This document shows positions 34,151 to 45,839 of a DNA stretch of 64,000 bases, piece after piece. This stretch comes from Arcuatula senhousia (taxonomy: Eukaryota; Mollusca; Bivalvia; Mytilida; Mytilidae): contig OZ020304.1 of the NCBI GenBank assembly GCA_963971305.1, positions 16,784,103-16,848,102 on the forward strand, read 5' to 3'. The notes under the pieces were generated by a model. The model made no database searches and had not been told where the DNA came from. It worked only from the letters and a program-made list of their open reading frames with translations. Numbering within the stretch: position 1 is the first letter of the stretch; the number at the start of each line of letters is the position of its first letter. The translations under genes were made by a program, and so were the position numbers.

Positions 34151-35380
34151 AAATAATCCTGGTTATCTGCAAACCTCCAAACCAAACCAAGGACCCGTTT
34201 TACGTGTCAGCTGTATCTTGATTAAGAAAAAAAATCATGGGAGATCTTTATCAAGTTGCTTTTTTGGCTAAATAACAGGAAGACAGAGTTTCACAATAAA
34301 TATTGAATTATTCTCTGATGTATGTATCACTTGGTTCATCAAATTTGAATTTTAATTTTGAGAAAACCTGAAGATACCACTGTAGTTTTAAATATTGTAC
34401 AAACTTTAAGTACAAGGTGAAAAGTTGCAGGCGTTTCCGTTTTTGAGAATATGTATATGCACATTACCTGCATCATGCTTTTGTGAAAAAAATAAAGGGT
34501 TGGATACGCCTGCAAGACTACATTTTTGATTAAGGTATACATCCCGCTTCTTTCTGCATTTTTCCCACAGGATAGAAGTATTACCAGCATCCTATTGTAA
34601 AAAGAGAAATCTTATATAATACAGACTAGATTTTTTAAGACAGAATCTACCTTATTTTTGTTGCTTCAATATAATTAATGGTGGGCTGAAAAAGCCTTAT
34701 CAACCAATCCTTTAAAGGAAAAGAAATAATATGTATATTCTTTAATTTTCATTTGACGGATTTGTCAAAGATTAAAGAGTAGGTTCAGTTTTAGCCAAAA
34801 TCGGCCCAAAATTTCAAATTAGAGAGTAAACTTCTTAAAATAAGCGGGAAATATGTTTTGAAATCTGTTTTTTAATGAAAGCAGAAAAAAACGAAATATT
34901 CAACAAATATGAGAAAATCGGGCTTAAAATAAAATAATTTCATGAAAATATTTAGATTTTTGACAATTTTAGGGCTTTTTTGTTGAGAAATCTCTTAATT
35001 CAACATACATGTAGAGCACGAGCATCGACAAATAAAATTTTGTGAAGATATGCTTATTTGTGCCTGACAAATGGAAAGGGGAAATAATTAAAGTTGTCGA
35101 AGAACACTAATTTGAAGAAAAATCGCTAACAAATCCTCAAAAATGAAGCTAATATTGATATTTTCTGAGTTTTTAGCGAGTTTATGACGTAATAACATCA
35201 AAGAGCATGTTGTTGTCAACATGTGAAATCGATTGAATATGTAAAGTTGGGTTATCAAATGACTGAATTAAATCAAATACATTGAGATAGTACAAATCGA
35301 AAATTTGGTAAAAATATGGGGCCAATTTCAGTACTTACTGAACATACTCATTTGTTTCGACTGTATTGAAATAATGCATG
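34151..35380. other. No recognisable feature
   Basis: AT-rich DNA. An 83-codon minus-strand frame at 34339-34590 has no domain. The block at 34780-35330 (GTTCAGTTTTAGCCAAAAT...) has a faint resemblance to 58670-58800. Confidence 0.45.
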
Positions 35381-35381
35381 G

Positions 35382-35490
35382 ACGATAGTGGAATAAGTGT
35401 ACGCGACACAACCAGCATAAAGAAACGGCAATTTAAAAATCACAATGGTAAACATGCAGTCTTCAACATAACCAGAGTTGCTGCTTGCCA
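35382..35490 (+). mobile_element. Family B, one-ended copy
   Basis: TGGAATAAGTGTACGCGACA and the following ACAACC..CATAAA..CGGCAATTTAAAAATCACA block match the family B terminus. Only one end is present. Confidence 0.65.
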
Positions 35491-35868
35491 TCTTGTATCG
35501 GTCCAAGACTAAAAATTCAATACATAAAGTTTAAAACGGATCAATAAATTGATAAACTATCAGCGAAAGACCCATTTCTGGACATAGATTAATAAACAGA
35601 TAGATGACAGGGACAAACACACAAAGCTTCAAACAACTAATGATTTAGTGTTATCTCATCATGCTTTTAAAAGTTCTCAAATTTATACATTGTATCTGTG
35701 CAATTATTGCAACATACAACACCTGGTATTGAAATATTTAACAATGCAAATGTTGGGAGTATTTGACATTTGAAAAAATGGCTGGGAGATTTATAATAAT
35801 ACTAAAAACGTCGGCGTTTGTTTTAATGAAAAAAAGTATCTTACATTACTATTCGTGAAGTATCTGAA

Positions 35869-36102
35869 TTCCTTATCAAGTCCTACGACAAACGTGATGA
35901 CTTCAACTTTCCAATAGTCAACTTTTCCATTTTGTGTAGCAACATTCCGTCCACTTCAGCAAATGGAGTTTACGTATCACAATTGATTCGTTATTTCAGA
36001 GCATGTGGGGAGTATGACAACTTCCTTGATAGAGCTACACAGCTGACAAGCAAACTGTTAACACAGGAGTACGTTGCTCTTAATCGATATTTGGCAACGT
36101 GA
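35869..36102 (+). pseudogene. Retroelement reverse-transcriptase C-terminal fragment
   Basis: A 77-codon stretch without an ATG reads FLIKSYDKRDDFNFPIVNFS, then SNIPSTSANGVYVSQLIRYF and RACGEYDNFLDRATQLTSKL, ending at TGA 36100-36102. The pattern DKRDDFNFPIVNF..SNIP...GVYVSQLIRY.RAC..Y..FLDR...LT.KLL.Q is a conserved segment that follows the reverse-transcriptase domain in a retroelement family widespread in molluscs and other invertebrates. The catalytic domain with its YxDD-type motif is absent, so the copy is 5'-truncated. It is followed directly by the 3' tail at 36103-36262. Whether the family is Penelope-like or another class I cannot tell. Confidence 0.8.
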
Positions 36103-36262
36103 TGGGTGTGCTATCACAAGCAGGAACTGCTTACTCTTCCGGAGCATCTGAGTTCACTGTAGATTTTGTTGTTATCTTTGTTGTCTTTTTTTGCTGTTGT
36201 GTGGTTTGTTTTTTTTTTTTTGTCTGCCGATTTTGTCTTTGTCTTTTCGGTATAATGAAATT
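36103..36262 (+). mobile_element. Retroelement 3' tail
   Basis: It begins right at the stop codon with GGGTGTGCTATCACAAGCAG, then CTTACTCTTCCGGAGCATCT, TGAGTTCACT and a T-rich stretch ending TTTGTCTTTTCGGTATAATG. The same order of blocks occurs in seven other places in the window. Confidence 0.75.
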
Positions 36263-36329
36263 TGATTACCCTTAAGGTACACCTTTCTTTTTTAATAGCT
36301 TTATGACAAAGTTTTAAGCTCTCTCAAAG

Positions 36330-36800
36330 GCTCGAGCGTAAATGAAAGAAGCAAAGAGGCACCAATGGGACATTCGATTGTCAAAAGTCCGAGAGGGCAA
36401 CGACCGGTAAACACGACAAGAAAGGCACGAAGAAAAAAAATCAACCAAACATAAAAAAAACGCGAACTCAGGTCGTAACAAGAGTGAATTGGGGTGCTCC
36501 GGAAGAGTAAGCGGTTCCTGCCTGCTATAGCACACCCGTCGTGTTGCTCATTTCTGATTCAGCTTGTCAAATTCGGTAAGGGAAGACAAAACAAATTATA
36601 CGACAAACCAACATCTGAACTCATTTGAGAGAAATAAATATACGTATTTGTCTACGAGTGCATAATGTCTACCGTAAAAAATCTTGATTGAAGACAGCAA
36701 CCGTGGAGCAACATAACCCTGTAGCAATTTTTGTGGCAAACGTAACGCTCTGCAAAGGAAATCGATTTAATTCCCACAAGCTCTGACTATATTTAACCAT
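36330..36800 (-). pseudogene. Retroelement C-terminal fragment plus 3' tail (minus)
   Basis: In reverse orientation, 36800-36700 carries a decayed version of the C-terminal coding segment (GTGGGAATTAAATCGATTTC and CTTTGCAGAGCGTTACGTTT, as at 48360-48400). It is followed by a spacer and the complete 3' tail with GGGTGTGCTATAGCAGGCAG. The tail faces the tail of 35869-36262 with only about 70 bp between. The 73-codon minus-strand frame at 36314-36535 is tail sequence, not a gene. Confidence 0.75.
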
Positions 36801-37254
36801 TTCAATGGCAAAATCAGATAATCCACTAAAAAACAATGTAAGGAGCTATATTTCCCGATAGTCATTTGTTCCTTACATAAAGGTTAAAGGTTATCACACA
36901 TGTTTTGATGTTTAATGAAGGAAATACTGACAAAAAGTAATAATAAAACTTTAAAAATGTAAAATTCACGAAAGACCCAAACATGAATTAACTTTCTAAA
37001 GCATTTCGTGCTAAAATAAATATTACAGTTTTGGACAAAGACGCAGGAAAATCCCGACAACACGCAGGCTTTTTAATTTTGTTTCATACTTGTTCTTTTT
37101 CCAGACAATTTGAAGACACATCTCTCCAAAACTTTGTTTGATAAGTTATCTTATCATACTTTCAAATGTAAAAATCTAGAAATATTATACGTGTTCGTTT
37201 CGTAACTCCTCAAGTAATGGTTTGGAATAATTTCATCAGTGTGTAATGTCTGAT
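36801..37254. other. No recognisable feature
   Basis: AT-rich sequence with no coding frame or repeat match noted. Confidence 0.45.
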
Positions 37255-37540
37255 CCTCTATATTGCTATAAGTTAAGATCACTTAATCTTGTTTGGAGAT
37301 TTATTTTTCATAGTCAAATGTTCTGATAGGATTTTCTGTGGACTCAATGTTTGAAAACCGTAATAGGGTTTGGGTTTCACTGAAAATGTGTTGTTATATT
37401 TATAGTCGGAGAAGAGAAAACAAGAAATATGGTAAAAAGAAATATTATGTTATATTATTACTGCTGTGAGTTTTAGAATGGGTCAGTTTTTTTCAAGACA
37501 GCTGCGTTAAGTAACGTCTTTGAATATCTGTATGTTATTT
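37255..37540 (+). repeat. Paralogous segment F, copy 1
   Basis: Aligns to 40255-40520. Shared are TGTTTG.AGATT.ATTTTT, AGT..AATGTTC.G, GT.TGAA.ACCGT.A..G..TTT.GG and the end GGTCAGTTTTTTTC / GGCCAGTTCATTTTTTTGCC. The copies are about 3 kb apart in the same orientation. No common frame was seen. Confidence 0.6.
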
Positions 37541-38249
37541 AAGTTTTGATTGTTTTCAAAGAGACATTTTTTAGTGACAATTTTATTAAACCAAAAAAAA
37601 AAAGAAAAACAAATATTCTCATAGTTTTGGCTTGCATCTTAATATATACGACTGTACGCTACTGTTTGAAGTTAAGCTTTAAAGTCGACGTGACGTCTAG
37701 AGATTTAAATTTTGACAAATGCCCTATTAGTTCAGTTGTTGTTATTTGTATTTCAGTATGAGCAAACGCATGTCTTTAGGTCTGTTGTTTTTTATTAAAG
37801 ATGTTATTCAAAATAAAAGAAGGAAAAAAAATAGTCTCACGAATATTTGATATATTATTTTACGAGTTTATCGCAAATGAACAAGCGTTAATGTATCCTT
37901 AGACCAAAGGATAGAATTGTTAATGAAAAGCAAATAATCAAATAAGCAGTATCTGTAAGAATAGATACAACGAATTTAAGTGTTACATAATGTGCAAACT
38001 GAAGACAGACCCTTCTGTGCTGATTCAACTTGTCTGTATGAATTAATCATTATTACAATTTATTTTATTTATTAAAGCACAGTAAATCATGATAAGCATT
38101 TATAGACTGTCGTGTAAAAGAACGTTAGATTAAATGCATAAAATTCCAGTGAACGAACTTGAATACTGAGTATAGAAATCAAAGTTCAGCCTTTTTGTCT
38201 ATGTAGTCTGATTTCTTATTTGAACCAAGTCTATACAATGAAAAGTATG
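37541..38249. other. No recognisable feature
   Basis: AT-rich. The frame at 37546-37761 (71 codons) has no domain. Confidence 0.45.
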
Positions 38250-38530
38250 GAAATACAAATGACAACAAAGTTCCAGACATTAAATTTTGCTACGCCTGAC
38301 GCGCGTTTTGTCTATTCAAGACTCATCAGAGGCGCTCTACCAAAAATATTGAAAATGCCAAACACTGTATGAATATGAAGAGCATAGAACAGTACATGTA
38401 TAACCAAAAGTACCAAACTGGGGAACCAAATTATTACTAAGATATTCAACCTTTGTCTGGGGTAGGAAGAACCTTAGGGTTTAGACAATTTTGAAATTTA
38501 GACGGATGATTTAAAGTTTTGATGTATTCT
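38250..38530 (-). repeat. Hammerhead-bearing repeat H1, copy 1 (core mutated)
   Basis: Matches the reverse complement of 45840-46112 over about 280 bp. The minus strand at 38292-38337 has the hammerhead layout: paired strands GCGCCT and AGGCGT, CTGATGA, a 4-bp stem II, and the short stem III before GTC. The expected GAAA reads AAAA. The change is G12 to A, seen as T at plus-strand 309 of the 38-kb block (38309) where C is expected. G12 acts in catalysis, so this copy should be inactive. The site is a former CpG, consistent with methyl-C decay. Confidence 0.85.
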
Positions 38531-39364
38531 CCAACTCAAAAGTGTTGGTGCCGGAGCGGGCACCTAACGTATTTATATAAGCCGATTAAACATCAGGCAT
38601 AGATGGCCCCCGGAGTATTTTTATCAGGGTTCATTATCATTTGTTTTCAAGTTCAATGTTTAAAACAGGTAAACTTATATATTAAGAAAAGTTATATGAA
38701 GCTTAAAATCAGTGTTACAATATTCATAAAACTTTGCCTGGGCTTCAAATCAGTGTACATATATTTGTGAAGTTTGATTCAAAATTTGAATACCTTTGAT
38801 AAACCTATGTATATATATAAACAAAATATTGTTTGCTATACAGTTTTTTTTTTTCAAACAATAAATCGAAGTTGTAATTATTATGTGCTACAAATTAAAT
38901 ATATCCTTAGCAGTTTTTCCGCATTTGTGCTTATTCATTGTTTACAATTTACAGTGTCCATCATAACTGCAAAACAAACACCTACAACTATAGATTGTAA
39001 ACAAAGAAACAAACAAACAATAGAAAGGGTTTATGTAGCAAAGTGCATTTATTCTTAAACATTCATTTTGTTGTAAGTACAAGATAATATGCCTACACTG
39101 CAAAGTCATAATTAATAATCCAGTGACTTACGGTCTTTCCGTTAGCTACCTGTTTATAAAGTCTGCAAGTGCTCAAATCGAATTATTCAGTCTTTTTTAT
39201 AGCAAAGTATGGAAACGTATGAACTTAGAATAACTTAAAACATCTTAATATTTTGTGTATATTCTTGCCAAATTAATTAACATTTTGTCTTCCACAGTAG
39301 TATGTTTATAAACAGTCTGCACTTTTGAAATGATGAGTTTCTATCATTAGCGAACAAAAATGTT
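38531..39364. other. No recognisable feature
   Basis: AT-rich. A 94-codon frame at 38774-39058 has a low-complexity composition and no domain. Confidence 0.45.
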
Positions 39365-39620
39365 AACGAAATAAGATATGGAATTTGTCTACTAACTTAC
39401 AGTTAACTGCGCTCAAACAGGATATTGTTGAGGACAAAGAATATGTTTTACAAATAACAAGGCAACCACGTACAGACGTCTGATCTTTTCGCGAAATGCC
39501 TAAATACAGGGTTTCTGGAAGTAATACTATAGTTGAAATACATCTAACACATAACAAAAGTTCTTTATTTTATTAAAGTACAAAAGCAAATTTTGTTGTC
39601 TGGAGTGTGATTAAAATGTG
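39365..39620 (+). repeat. Paralogous segment E, copy 2
   Basis: Aligns to copies 1 and 3. It is close to copy 3 in TCTACTA.TTTACAGTT.ACTGC, then AGGCAA and AGACGTC.G.TCTTTTC, and again in ATTAAAGTACAAAA and TGTCTGGAG.... A minus-strand frame (39363-39557) is not conserved between copies. Confidence 0.6.
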
Positions 39621-40254
39621 ATTTGCATAATACATGACTGTGTATTAGTCAAGTCAGATTCATAACCATACAGACAAAAATAAAATAAAATTTTTGATAA
39701 AAGCTTACTGTTAGTATAAAACATGTTGGTTTGTAATGATGAATAACGTGAACTTGCGTTGAACACCCTTTATAAGTAAAACACTCAGCGTAAAACAGCT
39801 TGACACCTTGTTGCGAGTTTATTTTATCTGTTCATTCTTGTTAAAATCTTGCACCCTTCTTTAAAATAAAGGCAATAAACCAAAAACAATCATTTTGTAC
39901 ATGTTGTAATTTTTTTTACAAACTTTAGGTGGTATTAATCAGCCTCAAGATTAGCTCTGAACATGCTGTACGCCTATTTTATGAATGGAACCTTAACTCC
40001 TCGAACACCATAAGAAAGTCATGCAAGGAGCAAACCATAAAACCAGTTTCACCATACACATGAAATGAGGTTATATATAAGTGTCGTTTATTTCTTTATC
40101 TAGGACGAAATGTAGAAACTTGTGTTTAGGACAAATAAACATCTCCCGAGCTAAAAAAACCACCTAATTCGATTAGTTGTTGTTTTACAAAACCTAATGT
40201 ATCTAACAATGAATCTTTAAAAATAATTCGAAAAATTGCTTGAGGGAGCAATGC
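39621..40254. other. No recognisable feature
   Basis: AT-rich DNA without domain-bearing frames. Confidence 0.45.
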
Positions 40255-40520
40255 CTATTAAATTAGATTAAGATAAATAAATTTTGTTTGAAGATTCATT
40301 TTTAAAAGTTGAATGTTCGGGAAAGATTTAATAAAGATTTAATGTCTGAATACCGTCAAAGTGTTTTGGGATAAGTTAAAAATAAGCTATAATTCATATT
40401 GTCCGGAAAATAAATAAATTTTTAATAAAGTGACATATCGTGTTTTGCTGCTTGGAATTGTAAAAATAGGCCAGTTCATTTTTTTGCCGAAATCTTACAG
40501 AAACGACTTTTATGTCATCA
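40255..40520 (+). repeat. Paralogous segment F, copy 2
   Basis: The counterpart of 37255-37540, diverged. The 113-codon frame at 40512-40853 starts at its end. It is hydrophobic and has no recognised family or counterpart after copy 1. Confidence 0.6.
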
Positions 40521-41189
40521 TGTTTTATTGAAGATAATCAAATTGTAATCGTATTTTCATCAATGTTGATAGCAGTTGTCCTCGCAATTCACCACTCTTT
40601 CATTGCTGTAACAGTAAGGCTTTCTAGTCGACGTACCATTTTTGTTTACATCTGCCGATGGCCCTTATTAATAAGTGTGAAAAACTCACGTCTGTTCATT
40701 TTTATTGAATTATTTTTTACACAAGACGGTTTTGGGTACAAAACAGTCTCAGGAATATTTATAGTACATCTGTTTTCATTTGTTCATTGTGAATTCCCTA
40801 TCATTAACGTTTGCGAATTTCCAAACAACAACGTTTTCTTTAAAAAAAGATAACCCTGCAATAAATTAAATAAACAGCATCTAATAGAACAGAAACAATG
40901 AAAATGAGCAAAGGTTTTCTTTTGTGAGAATAGAATAGAAATATTTACTCTGTGTAATATTACATACACATTTTATTTTCAATTCAAAGCTTCTAATTAT
41001 TTGTGGCATAACGAACATAATCCATTATAATAAATCTATATGAGGTTAAATTTTGAGTTTCACTATATTTTACATGGTTTTTACTGATCATCCGTTCATT
41101 TCATCGAAAATGTGACAATATGCATTTTTTCTAACTTGAGTCCTATCTTGTCACGACTTAAATTCGTGATTTTATTGATATTCAGTAGT
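40521..41189. other. Uncharacterised open frame and plain sequence
   Basis: The frame 40512-40853 (113 codons, plus) includes hydrophobic stretches (about residues 9-30) but no domain, and the paralogous copy lacks it. I do not call it a gene. Confidence 0.35.
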
Positions 41190-41320
41190 GTTTCATATGT
41201 TTTCTGTTTTTTACCTTCGTTTCTCCTTGGTGTTTACTGGTTTTGTCTCTGCCCTTCCGGACTTTCGACATTCAGATGCCTCATTGGTAACTCTGCGTCT
41301 TATTGGAGACTTCAATGAAA
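41190..41320 (+). mobile_element. Retroelement 3' tail, terminal part
   Basis: GGTGTTTACTGGTTTTGTCT, then CTTCCGGACTTTCGACATTC and AGATGCCTCATTGGTAACTC correspond to the last part of the retroelement tail as at 59880-59940. No coding part. Confidence 0.65.
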
Positions 41321-41649
41321 CAAATTAAAGTCATCTAATTATGGGTTGAGCTGAGCTAGTCGATGCTGTGTAATATATGTAACGTCAACATGCTTGAGAG
41401 CTTTTTTCCATTTCTTTCAATCCATTTGTCTTTTAAACCATCGGTCTGAATGTAAAATGTTCTTAGTGTTAACAAAAATGTGAAGACAATGGCAGTTTAA
41501 TAGGTTTTTCGAGAAAGAGCATTGTCACTTTGATATAGTCCACATCATTGATGTTATTCAATTAAATCTGTCAACTAAAAGATGGTTAATTGAATACTAG
41601 TACTTGGTAAAAAAATAAAGGTATCTTAGGCTGTCCGATTCAATAATGT

Positions 41650-41840
41650 AGACAAAAAGACGTCAATAAAGGTAACAACAAAACAATCGAACTGGGGTGA
41701 TCAATCTTATATATTCAAGAAGGATAAACTAAGCAAGGCAAAGAAATACTAGAGAAATTGCTGATCACAATGCTCCTGATTTAATACAGGCATTTCAAAA
41801 GAAATGGTGGATTGAACAAGGTTTTATGGCGAAAATCTCC
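41650..41840 (-). repeat. Dispersed repeat family A, diverged copy
   Basis: AATAAAGGTAACAACAAAAC, then GAACTGGGGTGATCAATCTT and CAGGCATTTCAAAAGAAATG with GGTTTTATGGCG follow the family A order. It ends where the CTCCAAAAACGG block begins. Confidence 0.75.
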
Positions 41841-42224
41841 AAAAACGGTTTCCATCCACGATATTGTTCGATACTCAAATATGTTAGCTTTTATAAGCAC
41901 TTTCTATTAAAAAAAACAACTAACATTATAAAAGATTAAAATAACCGGATATAAACAAGACAATACTAGTATATGGAATTTAAAAACGTTAGTATGGTCA
42001 CGTTAGAAAAAAAAACCAAAAAATGTTTTGATGTGAATTGAAAATTAATTTGAATTAAAAAATGTTGTTACTAAACTGTTTTTACCAATTGCAAGTAAGA
42101 GGAAACTGTTCAATATAAAAAAAAAACACGTCCCGTTGCCAAAAAAAAAAATGATTGAATGTGTGCCAAAATATGTTAAAGACTACATTACAGAAACTAG
42201 CACGTCAGTTTGCTTTTACGACTG

Positions 42225-42365
42225 GAGTTCACGTCATAGCTTTCTTTTTAGTTGTTTTTGTGTGTTTTGATGTTGTCTGTTTCTTTGAGCTGTTTTCTTT
42301 TGTTTTTGTGTTTTCTGGGTTTGCGCCCTGTTTGACTTTTAACATCGACATGTCCGATTGGTACA
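42225..42365 (+). mobile_element. Retroelement 3' tail, diverged terminal part
   Basis: GGAGTTCACGTCATAGCTTT followed by T/G-rich sequence with TTTGTGTTTTCTGGGTTTGC and TTTGACTTTTAACATCGACA, ATGTCCGATTGG. The order matches the tail family. The crossing 111-codon frame at 42155-42490 is therefore probably not a gene. Confidence 0.5.
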
Positions 42366-44280
42366 ACCCTACTGTCTACTCTGTTTTATCTGTACTTTTC
42401 TGCCAAATAAAAATTCCGTATTTTTGTTTACTAGCAGCAACCGATAAGCAACACAACTCTGTGTTATTATTTTTGTGTCCGACGCTCTAGTCAATTGCAA
42501 GAAACCACAATATATTTCAAGACTTGTTTCAGCTGCAAATATGTTACCCCATGTGCTGAATAAGGAGTGTTTCGCGAGCATGGAAATCCAAATGTTACAC
42601 TGCCTCCTAGAATCTACCCTGTTAATCTCAAATTCCTGTAGAAATGTTGGATTGTAAAAGAGACTATTTCGTCAGCTAAAAAAAATATCTTCCAAACTAT
42701 GCATTTATGTAAATGTCTCTAAGACGCTATCGTACGTTTTGAATTAAACAGCTAAACTACGTTTTTTGAACTTTTCTAGTCGAGATGTTAGTTAGGTGGA
42801 ATTGAAGAATATTATAGGTACAAGTTATGAAGTTGAGCGTAGTATTGTGGTAAGTTATCTAAAACTATCCCGTAAAAATCCTGTACAAATGTAACGAGCC
42901 AGTTAAAACTTAAAGTATTACAAATATCCAAACGTTGAACGAGAGTGAACGCCGTCCTCTGGAAGAGAAGTGATGGTACATCGTAATGACGACCAGTTAC
43001 TATAATCGCCTAAATTGTCGCGTGTGAGTTATTTTCGGTTATTTCACGATTAAGTAATATCCGCGAAATAATCCCCCACGCAAATGGACCATCCTTTAAG
43101 TAGAGTATAAATAAATTATTCTCCACACGAGAGATTCACTTTACCAGGACGCAAAAATAACAACCCGCGAAAAGTTCCACGTCTACAACACACGCTTATC
43201 CTTGTTTTTATCTTGACAAATGTGCACTATTGTCCTGAAATTTATGAGATTAGGTGTTACGATATGATGAAAAACTTATGCTACATGCATGAGGCATATG
43301 CAGTTTACTGCGATAAAATAAATGCCCGTATTCAATTCAATCAAACATTTTCTTAATGAACCTATAGAATACAGAAAAACTGAAAGCAAAAATAGTTATT
43401 TTGACTGGTTTTTGAAATATTTTATATAGTTTATTGGACTTAAGAATTTTTTTTCAAAAAGACCAACTGAAGATATTTTTTTTCTTTTATAACGACCTTT
43501 TGTATATGTTGTAGGAGTCGAAACAATGTGTTTATACTACAAAAATGCATTTAGAATGGAAATGCTTTGAACAGTATTTAAGGTGAACGAATGCAAGAAT
43601 TCTTGCTGAATATGTGGCTGAGCATGCTTGAAGTTAACTTATATCTTTGGTAATTTTAATGTCAGTTAAATATCTCAAAACCAGTGTACTTGTGCCTACT
43701 CTAAAAAAATGTGAAATAATGGCCTCTCTTACATTTAATTGCATTTATCACCTATCATGCCTATGGAAGATCACATAACAAGTGATTAGATAAGCTGAGC
43801 AAGAAATCACGATAAGCTGGTTTTTGGTTATTTTATCAAATAAGCTTCGTTTCATCATTCAGATGTTTTGGGTGATTGTATGGCGCCATTAACTTTTAAT
43901 TAAAGAAATCTTTTTTCTTTTAATTTCAGCTTCATTATTTATTTATTTATTTTTTAGCAACATGTACTTATCTTAGTAACTAACCCCCCCCCTAAATGCT
44001 CATTAGAACCTTCTCTATTGTTTCGTGTGATGGAAAATTTCTTATTGTCATTTTTGAATGCACTTTGAGAACAAATTACAAACGAGCTAATTCCGGAGAC
44101 AGCCATAAAGACGAATCGTTAAGATGCATAAAATATCATTCTTTACTACAATTATTCAAAAATTTGAACGAAATACAAGGAACACTTGAGTTGAATGAAC
44201 ACAAAATTCATATTTATCGAATCACATAGTTTATAGACTACGGATATTGTTAATGTTTGCCAATTAATAGATAATTTTAC
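42366..44280. other. No recognisable feature
   Basis: AT-rich. Frames at 42369-42657 and 43996-44229 have no domain. A C-run lies near 43984. Confidence 0.45.
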
Positions 44281-44510
44281 CGACACGATATAACTATAAC
44301 AGACAAGATGGAGTGTTCTGTAATGTCTCTCGTGGACTTCATATAAGGTTTTAAATATTTGATAAATACATTTCGATGTTAATATTTTCTTCTGTCATGA
44401 ACGACGAGACTATGAATCATTTGAAACAGAAAAACACAAGGAGCACATTAATTAAGAATTGATATACTTGTTTTATTCATTATAGAATAATATGAAGCAG
44501 TGTTTTTTAA
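44281..44510 (+). repeat. Paralogous segment D, copy 2
   Basis: Counterpart of 25585-25820. CTATAACAGACAAGATGGAG and ATAAATACATTTCGATGTTA mark the match. The frame open in copy 1 is interrupted here. Confidence 0.7.
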
Positions 44511-45839
44511 AATTTTTATACATTGTTATGTAGTTTACGAAAAAGTCTAATAAGTCTAACAAATGTATTTGTATTCAAGTCCTTTTCTATTTTTTTTTCA
44601 AAACAAGGTATAGTCGAAATAAAGTATTAATATAAATTGTTATAATAAGCTCCCGCTCGGCGGGAGCTAAATTGACTGAGTATGATGCCTCAAACCGGAA
44701 GACGTATAAGCTAGTCAGAAATCCGCACCCAATAACACGGAATGCAAATTTAAATTCCTTTTTTGTAATTTTCAATTACGAAAACTAATAAACATAGTTA
44801 TTGTATTTAATATTTTTTTTCAAGTATTTCCAGCTATGAAATGTTGTGAATATAAAGAATTAAAAAAAATAGTACTACCGGCATATTTTGGCATCCATTC
44901 TTATCACTAGAGGTCGCGCCCATCATAACAAAATGACAGAAGCGCGGGAACCTGTCATTCTAATTTTCGCGAAACAAGACCCCCCCCCCCCCTAAAAAAG
45001 CGGTGCATTGTCAACAAAACAAATAACTTGTATGTTTCAGCAGACAAATTTCATTTCCTGCAGTCATTACATTCACTTTGTCCCCAGTAAACATATTTGT
45101 TTTTGTTAATTTCTCTAAATTTAGCCGGCTTTGATTTCGAAAATGAAAGTAGGGTGCCCTCTGCGAGGTCCGCACAAATTCACTTTTTTGTTCTGTTTGC
45201 AGTCGCGTTCCTTTTTTTAAAATCATGCAAAAGCTTTTCTTGCTGTTATTGAAAGATAATTAGTTCTTGTTTTAATTGAATTATGAGGAACCATATACAA
45301 GAAAGTTACTTAATCTGCGGGAGCTTTTCAGGTTTAACCTGTATCATATTATAATAGTAGTTTCAATAAGAAAAACAATCAAGTTTTATAAAATAATTGG
45401 TTAATTTATTTGAAATAAGATTTGAGTTACTATAACTTCAGACAAGGAACTGAGAATTTTCAGCGATAATGATCACTTGATAGACACACTATTCCATACA
45501 GCTCAACGAAGTTGTATGAGAATCTGTATTAAGAAATACATGTAGCTTTACAAAAGCATGAAACAATGTGTCGAGGCACAAACCACCCATAGGTCTGTAG
45601 TGAAACAATATGCCAGGCAATTACGAAAAGTATTAACCAGATGCGCATCTCTCTAATTAAAATGTTACCAGAGGCAGTCCTACAAAATTTAGAAAGGATC
45701 TTATATAACTTCAATTGATGGGGTAAAGTACAAATGTATTAAAAAGGCATAATACAGGTTGTTAACATTTATATGAAGTGTTTAATGGTTAGATATACTC
45801 GATTTAAAAGGAAACCGCAAATATATTCAAAATACCTCC
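44511..45839. other. Otherwise plain sequence with a C-run
   Basis: Apart from the hairpin at 44649-44669 and a C-run of about 14 bases near 44980-44993, I see no repeat match and no domain-bearing frame. Confidence 0.45.
44649..44669. other. Perfect GC-rich hairpin
   Basis: AGCTCCCGC and GCGGGAGCT form a perfect 9-bp stem with a 3-base loop, in AT-rich DNA. There is no gene context to give it a role. Confidence 0.6.

Noticed and set aside
40512..40853. 113-codon ORF with hydrophobic stretch
   Set aside because: No domain, no upstream or splice evidence, and the paralogous F copy does not keep it.
42155..42490. 111-codon ORF
   Set aside because: It overlaps the T/G-rich tail of the retroelement family, which explains its composition.
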